Shown one piece after another: positions 17,601 through 24,619 of a stretch of 48,824 bases of DNA; position 1 is the stretch's first letter, and the number at the start of each line of letters is the position of its first letter. Source of the DNA: an uncultured Collinsella sp. (GTDB taxonomy: Bacteria; Actinomycetota; Coriobacteriia; Coriobacteriales; Coriobacteriaceae); contig CABUPE010000018.1 in assembly GCA_902493515.1 (NCBI GenBank), positions 1 to 48,824 of the forward strand. Direction: 5' to 3'. Made by a program: the position numbers and the translations under genes. The notes beneath the pieces are model-generated. The model saw only the letters and a list, made by a program, of their open reading frames with translations, had not been told where the DNA came from and searched no databases.

Positions 17601-18443
17601 ATGTCCGCTCGTAAAGCTCGCACGGAGGCGGCCGCCGTTGGTGCCGCCCCCGTTGACTCTGAGGAGAAGGACGTGAAGATTCCCGTAGAGGCCGCAGACG
17701 TTACCGAGGCCAACGAGGCCCCGGCCGCCGAGGCTGCCGAGAACCAGGTAGAGGATTCCAACAAGGAGGCGACGATGACCGAGGACGAGATGGTGGAAGC
17801 CGCTATCCGCGCCGGTGAGGAAGCCGCCGACAACGACTTTAAGCTCAAGTTCGAGCAGGCTCAGAAAGAGCTTGCCGACGTGCGCAACGAGCTCGATGCT
17901 GCGGCAGAGGCTCAGAAGGCCGCCGAGGACAAGGCAAAGGACGCCACCGAGCGCACCGCCCGTCTGCAGGCCGACTGGGAGAACTTCCGTCGCCGCACCG
18001 CCAATGAGCGTATCGCCGAGCGCGAGCGCGCGACCGAGAAGCTCGTCACCGCGCTGCTGCCGGTGGTCGACGATATCGAGCGTGCGATCGACCATGCCCG
18101 CAGCCAGGAGCTTGCCGACGACTTTAAGCAGTTCGTCGACGGTGTCGACGCGGTGCATGCCAAGCTGCTCGATGTGTTTGCGCACGAGGGCGTTGAGCCC
18201 ATCGACCCCAAGGGCGAGGCGTTCGATCCGCTCGAGCACCAAGCCGTGGGTCGCGTCGAGGACGCGTCGCAGTACGATGAGACCGTCAACGACGTGTACC
18301 AGAAGGGCTACCGCATGGCGGATCGCATCCTGCGTTCCGCGATGGTGACGGTGACCTACGGTGGCGAGAAACGCCCCGCACCGGAGCCCGAAGCGGCGCC
18401 CGAGGATGCTGCGGCCGATACGGCCGAGAGCACCGAGGAGTAA
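17601..18443 (+). CDS. grpE: Nucleotide exchange factor GrpE
   Basis: A 280-aa GrpE. The coiled coil lies at about 70-130 and the beta domain carries the family signature around FDPLEHQAVG and VYQKGYRMADRILRSAMVTV. The first ~58 residues are an Ala/Glu-rich disordered extension. A strong internal ribosome site AAGGAGG (17763-17769) precedes an in-frame ATG at 17775, which would give a 222-aa form closer to the usual GrpE length. The 17601 start lies three bases after the dnaK stop. Both forms may be made. Confidence 0.95.
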   Translation: MSARKARTEAAAVGAAPVDSEEKDVKIPVEAADVTEANEAPAAEAAENQVEDSNKEATMTEDEMVEAAIRAGEEAADNDFKLKFEQAQKELADVRNELDAAAEAQKAAEDKAKDATERTARLQADWENFRRRTANERIAERERATEKLVTALLPVVDDIERAIDHARSQELADDFKQFVDGVDAVHAKLLDVFAHEGVEPIDPKGEAFDPLEHQAVGRVEDASQYDETVNDVYQKGYRMADRILRSAMVTVTYGGEKRPAPEPEAAPEDAAADTAESTEE

Positions 18444-18448
18444 TTGAG

Positions 18449-18480
18449 AAGGGCCCCGGGGCAACACCCGGGGCCCTTTC
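18449..18480 (+). terminator. Hairpin between grpE and dnaJ
   Basis: AAGGGCCCCGGG and CCCGGGGCCCTT form a perfect 12-bp stem around GCAACA, followed by TTC. The U-tract is short, so partial termination or mRNA processing inside the operon is likely, lowering dnaJ-hspR relative to dnaK-grpE. Confidence 0.7.
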
Positions 18481-18550
18481 TGGCCTAGTGCCATATGAAA
18501 GCATGAGCCGCCGCCCGCTGGGCGGCGGATGAAACAGGAGAGGAGCTACG

Positions 18551-19516
18551 ATGGCTGCAGGCAAAACCTTCTATGACATCCTGGGCGTATCCAAGAGCGC
18601 CTCCGACAAAGAGATCAAGAGCGCGTTTCGCAAGCTCGCGCAAAAATATCACCCCGATGCCGGCGGCGACGAGGCCAAGTTCAAGGAGATCAGCGAGGCC
18701 TACGAGACGCTTTCGGACGAGAAGAAGCGCAAAGAGTACGACCAGATGCTCATGTTTGGCGGTATGCCGGGCGCGGGCGGCGCGTATGGCGGCGGCTACG
18801 GTGCCGGCGCGGGTGCCAGCGGCTGGGGCGACATCTTCGACAGCATCTTTAGCGGCAACGGCGCCTGGGGCAGCGATTGGGGCTCGGGCTTTGCCGGGGC
18901 TGCGGGCGCTGCCGGTGCCGGCGCTGGCCGCAGCCGCGCTCGCAAGGGCGGCGACCTGTCGCTGACCGTCGATGTGACGGCCGAGGACGCGTTTCGCGGC
19001 GTGACGCACAAGGTCACCTATCGCATTCCCTCGACAGGCGAGCAGCAGACCATTACGGTCTCGGTGCCCGCGGGCGCGGTCGACGGCGGCAAGCTGCGCT
19101 ACAAGCGTCGCGGCGAGTATGGCGTTGCCGGCGGCGAGCGCGGCGACCTGGTCGTGACCACGCATGTGGAGGAGCACCCGCTGTTTAAGCGTAAAGGTGC
19201 CGACGTGACCATGGAGGTACCGGTCTCGGTCTATGAGGCGGCGCTCGGCTGCACGGTGGACGTGCCGACGCCCGGCGGTGCGACGGTTCGTCTGAAGGTG
19301 CCCGCGGGTACCCAGACGGGCAAGAAGTTTCGCTTTAAGGAGATGGGTGCGCCCGACGTTAAGCATCGCGGCCGCACGGGTGCGCTGCTCGTCGAGATCA
19401 AGGTGCAGGTCCCCACGAACCTGTCCGACGATGAGCGCGATGCCATGACCAAGCTGCGCGAGGCCGACACGCGCGATTATCGCGAGAAGGTCAACCGTTA
19501 CAAGGCGACGTACTAG
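18551..19516 (+). CDS. DnaJ-family co-chaperone without zinc fingers (type II, CbpA-like)
   Basis: A 321-aa protein. The J domain (about 1-70) has the HPD motif in KYHPDAGGD. A Gly/Ala-rich linker (about 75-135) is followed by two beta-barrel substrate-binding domains. The CxxCxGxG zinc repeats of classical DnaJ are absent, which makes it type II. It should stimulate DnaK ATPase. GGAGAGGAG lies upstream of ATG 18551. It replaces the usual DnaJ in the operon; another zinc-finger DnaJ may exist elsewhere. Confidence 0.95.
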   Translation: MAAGKTFYDILGVSKSASDKEIKSAFRKLAQKYHPDAGGDEAKFKEISEAYETLSDEKKRKEYDQMLMFGGMPGAGGAYGGGYGAGAGASGWGDIFDSIFSGNGAWGSDWGSGFAGAAGAAGAGAGRSRARKGGDLSLTVDVTAEDAFRGVTHKVTYRIPSTGEQQTITVSVPAGAVDGGKLRYKRRGEYGVAGGERGDLVVTTHVEEHPLFKRKGADVTMEVPVSVYEAALGCTVDVPTPGGATVRLKVPAGTQTGKKFRFKEMGAPDVKHRGRTGALLVEIKVQVPTNLSDDERDAMTKLREADTRDYREKVNRYKATY

Positions 19517-19588
19517 GGCGGTCGTGGCGCACGCCCGCGCCCGCGGGCTTATGATGGACGATAACGAGACGGAAAGGGATCAGGTAGC

Positions 19589-20005
19589 ATGGCCGAGGAC
19601 AATAGGAACAAACCGCTGTACATGATCAGCGTGGCGGCCGAGCTGACCGGCATGCATCCGCAGACTCTGCGCGTCTATGAGTCCAAGGGCCTGGTGAACC
19701 CCCAGCGCTCGGGCGGCAACACGCGTCTGTATTCGCGTGCCGATATCGAGCGCCTGGAGCTCATCAACCAGCTGACCGACGAGGGCATCAACCTTGCCGG
19801 CGTGGTGCGCATCCTCGATATGAAGGAGCGTGCCGAGGAGCGCGAGCGCGAGAACGAAAAGCTCCGCGCCCGCGTGCGCCAGCTCGAGGACGAGCTGCAC
19901 GAGTACAAGATGCAGAAGAAGATCACCGCCCTGGCCCCGCGTGACGGCTCGGTTAACCCCGAACAGGTCATGCGCAAGCTGCTGGGTGCCGGCGGGGATC
20001 TCTAG
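19589..20005 (+). CDS. hspR: HspR, MerR-family heat-shock repressor
   Basis: A 138-aa MerR-type regulator: HTH and wing at residues 10-75 (YMISVAAELTGMHPQTLRVYE, then SGGNTRLYS), and a coiled-coil dimerisation helix at 85-120. As last gene of dnaK-grpE-dnaJ-hspR it is the expected repressor of this operon and of clpB; in Streptomyces HspR needs DnaK as co-repressor. AAAGGGATCAGG precedes the ATG. Confidence 0.95.
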   Translation: MAEDNRNKPLYMISVAAELTGMHPQTLRVYESKGLVNPQRSGGNTRLYSRADIERLELINQLTDEGINLAGVVRILDMKERAEERERENEKLRARVRQLEDELHEYKMQKKITALAPRDGSVNPEQVMRKLLGAGGDL

Positions 20006-20032
20006 GTTACGCCGTTCTGCCGAACGGCGTAA
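20005..20032. repeat. Hairpin abutting the hspR stop codon
   Basis: GTTACGCCGTTC and GAACGGCGTAAC are perfect 12-bp arms around TGCC. It begins on the last base of the hspR stop. An almost identical element (CCGCCGTTC-TAAC-GAACGGCGG) abuts the stop of the oxidoreductase gene at 35677. No U-tract. Confidence 0.7.
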
Positions 20033-20075
20033 CGGCTCGACGCTGCGCGACGTCCAGAGCGACAATTTGTCATTC

Positions 20076-20115
20076 AAAAGGCAAGGCATGACCAGAAGGT
20101 CTATGCCTTGCCTTT
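20076..20115 (+). terminator. Terminator of the dnaK-hspR operon
   Basis: AAAAGGCAAGGCAT and ATGCCTTGCC with an inner GACC/GGTC step enclose AGAA and are followed by TTTTT. It is a strong intrinsic terminator about 70 bases after hspR, and the A-tract makes it potentially bidirectional. Confidence 0.88.
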
Positions 20116-20117
20116 TT

Positions 20118-20233
20118 CATGCCAACTTGTTCGCTCTGGACGTCGCTCGCTGTCCGTCCTCAACCTGCGACGTCGCTTTGGCTGGCACTTGGGGACGTTC
20201 CTTTTGTGCCGGCACTTTGGGACACTCCTTGTC
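20118..20233. repeat. Dispersed intergenic repeat, copy 2
   Basis: Homologous to 54-184 at the window start (see there). Both end in GGGACACTCCTTGT. The region 20006-20380 contains the two hairpins above, this repeat and probably the promoter of the hydratase, but no additional gene. Confidence 0.6.
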
Positions 20234-20380
20234 AGGAGAGTGATGCAAGGTGCTCGTCCTTTGCTTTACCGAGATAAAGTGAACGTGCAGATTCGTAACC
20301 CGCTGGCAACCGTTCTATGGCACGATATTGAACGAATGTATGCTATGCGCCCAAATCTTTTGGGCAGAGTGGGAGACAGT

Positions 20381-22681
20381 ATGGTCAAGCTGTACGAGGA
20401 CGGCATCTACCTGCGCGGCGGCAGCGAGGTTGTGCCTGCGGCCGAGGCTGCCGAGCGCGGTATTACGCAGACGCCCGAGGATGCCAAGCGCGGCACCATC
20501 GCGTATTCGATCCTTCAGGCACACAATACGTCCGGCGACCCCGAGGCGCTCAAGATTCGCTTCGATGCCATGGCGAGCCACGACATCACCTTTGTCGGCA
20601 TCATCCAGACGGCGCGCGCCTCGGGCATGGAGCAGTTCCCGCTGCCCTACGTGCTCACCAACTGCCATAACTCGCTGTGCGCCGTGGGCGGCACCATCAA
20701 CGAGGACGACCACGTCTTTGGCCTTTCTGCGGCCAAGAAGTACGGCGGCATCTTCGTTCCGCCGCACATCGCCGTCATCCACTCCTTTATGCGTGAGAAC
20801 TTCGCCGGTTGCGGCAAGATGATTCTGGGTTCCGACTCGCACACCCGCTACGGCGCTCTGGGCACCATGGCCGTTGGCGAGGGCGGCGGCGAGCTGGCAA
20901 AGCAGCTGCTGTGCGACACCTACGATGTCGCCTATCCCGGCGTCGTGGCCATCTACCTCACGGGTGCCCCGCGTTCCGGCGTCGGCCCGCACGATGTGGC
21001 GCTCGCCATCATCAAGGCGGTCTTTGCCAAGGGCTACGTTAAGAACAAGGTCATGGAGTTTGTGGGCCCGGGCATCGCGAGCATGACGACCGACTACCGC
21101 AACGGCGTCGACGTCATGACCACCGAGACCACCTGCCTGTCGAGCATCTGGGCCACCGACGAGGACACGCGCGCGTTTTTGGCCATGCACGGCCGCGGCG
21201 ACGACTACCGCGAGCTCAAACCCGCCGATGTTGCCTACTACGACGGTTGCGTCGAGGTCGACCTGTCGAGCATCAAGCCCATGATCGCGCTGCCGTTCCA
21301 TCCTTCCAATGGCTTTGAGATCGACGAGCTCAACGAGAACCTCGAGGACATCCTGCACGAGGTGGAGCTCGAGGCTGCCAAGATCGGCGAGGGTAAGACG
21401 CACTTTAGCCTGCTCGACAAGATCGTCGACGGCAAGCTGCACGTGCAGCAGGGCGTTATCGCCGGCTGCTCGGGCGGCAACTACGACTCCGTGGTCCAGG
21501 CTGCCCGCGTGCTCAAGGGCGCCAACACCGGCTGCGGCGAGTTCTCGCTGTCGGTCTATCCCACGAGCCAGCCCGTGGCACTCGAGCTTACACGCCGCGG
21601 CTATATCTACGACCTGATGGAGGCTGGCGCGATCGTGCGCACGGCGTTCTGCGGCCCGTGTTTCGGTGCCGGCGACACGCCCGCTAACAACGGCCTGTCC
21701 ATCCGCCACACCACGCGCAACTTCCCCAACCGTGAGGGTTCCAAGCCGGGCAATGGCCAGCTGAGCGCGGTGGCCCTGATGGACGCCCGCTCCATTGCGG
21801 CGACGGCTGCCAACGGCGGCGTCCTGACGCCGGCGACCGACCTGCCCGAGGAGACCTGGGACGAGGCCTGCGAGTACACCTTTGACGACGCGCCGTACAA
21901 GAAGCGCGTGTACTGGGGCTTTGGCAAGGCTGAGCCGGCCGACGAGCTGGTCGAAGGCCCCAACATCAAGCCGTGGCCCGCGATGGAGCCTCTCGGCGAC
22001 GATATCCTGCTCAAGGTGTGCTCCAAGATCATGGACCCGGTCACCACGACTGACGAGCTCATTCCTTCGGGCGAGACGAGCTCCTTCCGCTCCAATCCGC
22101 TGGGCCTGGCAGAGTTTACGCTGAGCCGTCGTGATCCGGCCTACGTGGGCCGCTCCAAGGAGGTTGACGCGGTGGAAAAGCGCCGCGTTGCCGGCGAAGC
22201 AGCAGGCGACCTGGCGGCACTCGATGCCGAGCTTGCCGGTGTGTTTGAGGCGCTGACCGGCGCGGGTGTCGCGGCCGATGCCAAGGCGACTGAGTACGGC
22301 TCCATGCTCTATGCCAAGAAGCCCGGTGACGGTTCTGCCCGCGAGCAGGCCGCGAGCTGCCAGCGCGTAATTGGCGGTCTGGCCAACATCGTCCACGAGT
22401 ACGCCACCAAGCGCTATCGCTCCAATGTGATGAACTGGGGCATGGTGCCCTTCCAGATGGAGGCCGAGCCCAGCTTTGAGGTGGGCGACTACGTCTTTGT
22501 GCCGGGTATCCGCGCCGCGCTCGACGGCGACCTGAAGGACATCGCCGCTTACGTGGTTCGCGCCGATGGTGCGGTCGAGCAGATTGAGCTCTACATTGCC
22601 GATATGACGGCAGAGGAGCGTGCCATCGTCAAGGCCGGCTGCCTGATCAACTACAACAAGTTCAAGGCCGCTGCCGAGTAA
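20381..22681 (+). CDS. Aconitase-family hydratase (YbhJ-like)
   Basis: A 766-aa [4Fe-4S] hydratase of the aconitase superfamily. Substrate and cluster motifs: ILGSDSHTRYGALGTMAVGEGG, the first cluster Cys in AGCSGGNYDS, and the pair in FCGPCFGAGD. The C-terminal swivel domain is present. The opening (IAYSILQAHN) and overall order resemble E. coli YbhJ more than AcnA or AcnB, so the substrate is uncertain. I chose ATG 20381 because GGGAG precedes it by five bases; an ATG at 20338 is possible. Monocistronic. Confidence 0.85.
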   Translation: MVKLYEDGIYLRGGSEVVPAAEAAERGITQTPEDAKRGTIAYSILQAHNTSGDPEALKIRFDAMASHDITFVGIIQTARASGMEQFPLPYVLTNCHNSLCAVGGTINEDDHVFGLSAAKKYGGIFVPPHIAVIHSFMRENFAGCGKMILGSDSHTRYGALGTMAVGEGGGELAKQLLCDTYDVAYPGVVAIYLTGAPRSGVGPHDVALAIIKAVFAKGYVKNKVMEFVGPGIASMTTDYRNGVDVMTTETTCLSSIWATDEDTRAFLAMHGRGDDYRELKPADVAYYDGCVEVDLSSIKPMIALPFHPSNGFEIDELNENLEDILHEVELEAAKIGEGKTHFSLLDKIVDGKLHVQQGVIAGCSGGNYDSVVQAARVLKGANTGCGEFSLSVYPTSQPVALELTRRGYIYDLMEAGAIVRTAFCGPCFGAGDTPANNGLSIRHTTRNFPNREGSKPGNGQLSAVALMDARSIAATAANGGVLTPATDLPEETWDEACEYTFDDAPYKKRVYWGFGKAEPADELVEGPNIKPWPAMEPLGDDILLKVCSKIMDPVTTTDELIPSGETSSFRSNPLGLAEFTLSRRDPAYVGRSKEVDAVEKRRVAGEAAGDLAALDAELAGVFEALTGAGVAADAKATEYGSMLYAKKPGDGSAREQAASCQRVIGGLANIVHEYATKRYRSNVMNWGMVPFQMEAEPSFEVGDYVFVPGIRAALDGDLKDIAAYVVRADGAVEQIELYIADMTAEERAIVKAGCLINYNKFKAAAE

Positions 22682-22692
22682 CGTTGCTGTAC

Positions 22693-22764
22693 GCCCCGGC
22701 CAAACCTTCCCCTCGTGCTCACGCGCTTCGCGAGGGTCGCCCGAGGGGAAGGTTTGGCCGGGGC
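22693..22764. repeat. Hairpin with perfect 23-bp arms after the hydratase
   Basis: The arm 22693-22715 is the exact complement of 22742-22764, with core GGCCAAACCTTCCCC, around a 26-base loop that itself contains CGCG-CTT-CGCG. There is no U-tract. It may protect or terminate the hydratase mRNA, or be a palindromic repeat. Confidence 0.75.
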
Positions 22765-22770
22765 TACCGC

Positions 22771-23075
22771 GACGTTCTCGTTGGGCCTTGAGGGACGCTA
22801 ATAAATAGACTTGCTTGATGCCGCCTCTGTTATCGGGGCGGCTTCTTTTGTCGAAAACCACCATGAAGGGGTAGGCGCCTTTGCGGTGGTTCCGTTTGTC
22901 TCGACCTGTAACATCTGGGCCCCTATTTGACGAGCGGCTGTTACAGATTGAGACAAACAATCGCCGCCGATCATTTCATCTCGATCTGTAACATCTAGGA
23001 TTGAAAAGGGCCGCTAGATGTTACAGATCGAGACAGTGGAACATCGGAACCGAAACCACCACAAAGGTGCCTGCC
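22771..23075. repeat. Composite intergenic repeat, left copy (two 80-bp-spaced palindromes)
   Basis: It starts with a segment similar to 24098-24180 (both contain CGTTCTCGTTGGG and later GCTTGATG-CGCCTCT). Next is an ACCACC-type hairpin (22856-22892). Then two copies of the palindrome TCTCGAnCTGTAACATCT and its inverse follow, the first at 22895-22957, the second at 22979-23033. The TCTCGA starts are 80 bp apart. A half ACCACCACAAAGG element ends the block. There is no gene in 22682-23085. Confidence 0.8.
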
Positions 23076-23085
23076 TGGCGGGTCC

Positions 23086-23733
23086 TTATTTCGATGGGGC
23101 CCAGGTTATTTCATCGTCAAATAGCCAAGTGCGTGCTGAGCCACTGTCGCGCGCTGTCTGTGGATCGGGCTCGCAAGTTTGTTCGTAGGCATCCTCGGTA
23201 CACCGATCCATAAAATCGACGACTGCCGTCTGGTCGCCTTCCATGACGTAGATCACGTTGCCATCCGAGATATAGACTCCCGGCCCTTCGTTGTCCACGT
23301 AGCCGGGGTCGTATGAAACGTTGCACAGTCTGCTCCCGTTTGCCGTATCGAGTTCAAGGGTCGAATAATACCCGCCATTCATTTGGCCTTTCTTGGCTCG
23401 ATATATTGCGGCGCCGTACCATCGCTTAAACGTCTTGCCTTTGAGTAAACTGGTTGCCTTGCCGATAAGCTGCTCATCTTGGGTATAGCGCGTGGCTCCA
23501 AGTTCGATTCGGGGATAGTTACTGACCCCAAGCGCTGCGGGCGTACCGTCGAAATCGACGTTGATCGAATCGGGTTTGACGATATCGGTGAGGACCTCGA
23601 TGGGATAGCTTACGGTCTCAAGCGCCGCCTGCGTCGCAGAGGCGGGGAGAAATGCGAGATAGATAATTCCTACGCCGACTGCGGTAATCGCAAACGCTAA
23701 GACGAGCAGGCCGATATAGGTGGAGCGTTTCAC
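23086..23733 (-). CDS. Membrane-anchored extracytoplasmic protein, family not recognised
   Basis: About 215 aa. One hydrophobic helix near residues 6-28 (YIGLLVLAFAITAVGVGIIYLAFL) acts as an uncleaved anchor; the rest is probably a beta-rich extracytoplasmic domain with Cys residues in RLCNVSYD, DRCTED and QTCEPD that may form disulfides. I use GTG at 23733 since GAGG lies 8 bases upstream; the ATG at 23760 has no ribosome site. The gene stands alone between two homologous repeat blocks, which suggests insertion or rearrangement. Function unknown. Confidence 0.75.
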   Translation of the reverse strand: MKRSTYIGLLVLAFAITAVGVGIIYLAFLPASATQAALETVSYPIEVLTDIVKPDSINVDFDGTPAALGVSNYPRIELGATRYTQDEQLIGKATSLLKGKTFKRWYGAAIYRAKKGQMNGGYYSTLELDTANGSRLCNVSYDPGYVDNEGPGVYISDGNVIYVMEGDQTAVVDFMDRCTEDAYEQTCEPDPQTARDSGSARTWLFDDEITWAPSK

Positions 23734-23928
23734 GGCGGGTACCTCGCAAACAGCATGCATTCATTAAGATAAGTGATACCAGCTTACGACAATATTCAAA
23801 AGAAAGCAATCGATCGAAATGACGGGGCGAAAAGGCCCTATTGGGCTTCGATTTGACCTCTAATAGGAATATTTGCCCCACTCATTCTGGGCGAGAGGTC
23901 AATAATTGAGTCTACGAGTCTTGAGCGA

Positions 23929-23969
23929 TACTATTCTCACTAAACTCACTATTTTCACTATAGGCACTA
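23929..23969. promoter_or_regulatory. Five tandem sites at 9-bp spacing
   Basis: YACTA pentamers begin at 23929, 23938, 23947, 23956 and 23965, each followed by four variable bases (TACTA once, CACTA four times). This is a direct-repeat protein-binding pattern upstream of the minus-strand gene at 23733. Between 23734 and 24097 there is also a nested hairpin (TTGACCTCT at 23853 with AGAGGTCAA at 23894). A ribosome-site-like GGGAGG at about 23980 is followed by GTG and a stop after five codons, perhaps the scar of a lost gene. Confidence 0.55.
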
Positions 23970-24097
23970 TAAATACGATAGGGAGGACGACGAGAACATT
24001 GTGACGTGCGATAGCTAAGCCGTTTAAGCCGGACTTTGACCTTGAATCTCCGCCTCTATCTGTGCGAACGGGCTATTGTCGGTTCTCGATTCCATCG

Positions 24098-24446
24098 CTG
24101 CGTTCTCGTTGGGTCTTGGGATCGCCAAACGTAGACTGGGCTTGATGTCGCCTCTTTTAATCGGGGCTGATTCTTCTCTGGACCGCCACAAAGGGGACAG
24201 GCACCTTTGTGGTGGTTCTTGGTTTGTCTCGATTTGTAACATCTTGGCCGCTAAAAGTGGGCCTGGTGTTACAGATTTAGATTTTCGATTCGGGTGTCTT
24301 CTGTTTGTCTCGATCTGTAACAGTTAGACCCTAATTTACCGAGTAGATGTTACAGATTGAGACAAACGGGCGCCGCTGAACAATTCGTCTCGATCTGTAA
24401 CATCTGGAGCCATAAATAGTCACTAGATGTTACAGATTGAGATAGT
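24098..24446. repeat. Composite intergenic repeat, right copy (three 80-bp-spaced palindromes)
   Basis: Homologous to 22771-23075 in the same orientation. It contains the hairpin with CACAAAGGGGACAGG and CACCTTTGTGG (24187-24216). Three TCTCGATnTGTAAC palindromes follow, their TCTCGA starts at 24227, 24308 and 24388, that is 81 and 80 bp apart. No coding potential between 24098 and clpB. Confidence 0.8.
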
Positions 24447-24503
24447 AAGGGGACGAGGCCGCAGCGGGTGAGCGTGCCTGTCCCTATCTCTCAATCACTC
24501 AGA

Positions 24504-24537
24504 AAATCTTATATATAGAGACTTAGATTTGTGTATA
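24504..24537 (+). promoter_or_regulatory. Heat-shock element upstream of clpB
   Basis: AAATCTTATAT-N5-GACTTAGATTT followed by GTGTATA, the same 27-bp layout as at dnaK. It ties clpB to the dnaK-hspR regulon. Confidence 0.65.
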
Positions 24538-24580
24538 AGATCGTACAAAGCTGGCAACAATACTTCTCGAACAACGTGAA

Positions 24581-24598
24581 GCCGCCCCGTAGGGCGGC
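24581..24598 (+). other. Leader hairpin of clpB
   Basis: GCCGCCC-CGTA-GGGCGGC forms a perfect 7-bp stem 21 bases before the clpB start codon. It does not mask the ribosome site. Confidence 0.4.
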
Positions 24599-24619
24599 CA
24601 CCCCAAGAGAGGTGATTCC

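Noticed and set aside
20315..22960. 881-codon minus-strand frame opposite the aconitase-family gene
   Set aside because: Antisense to a clear, full-length enzyme. Its composition is typical of a GC-rich mirror frame.
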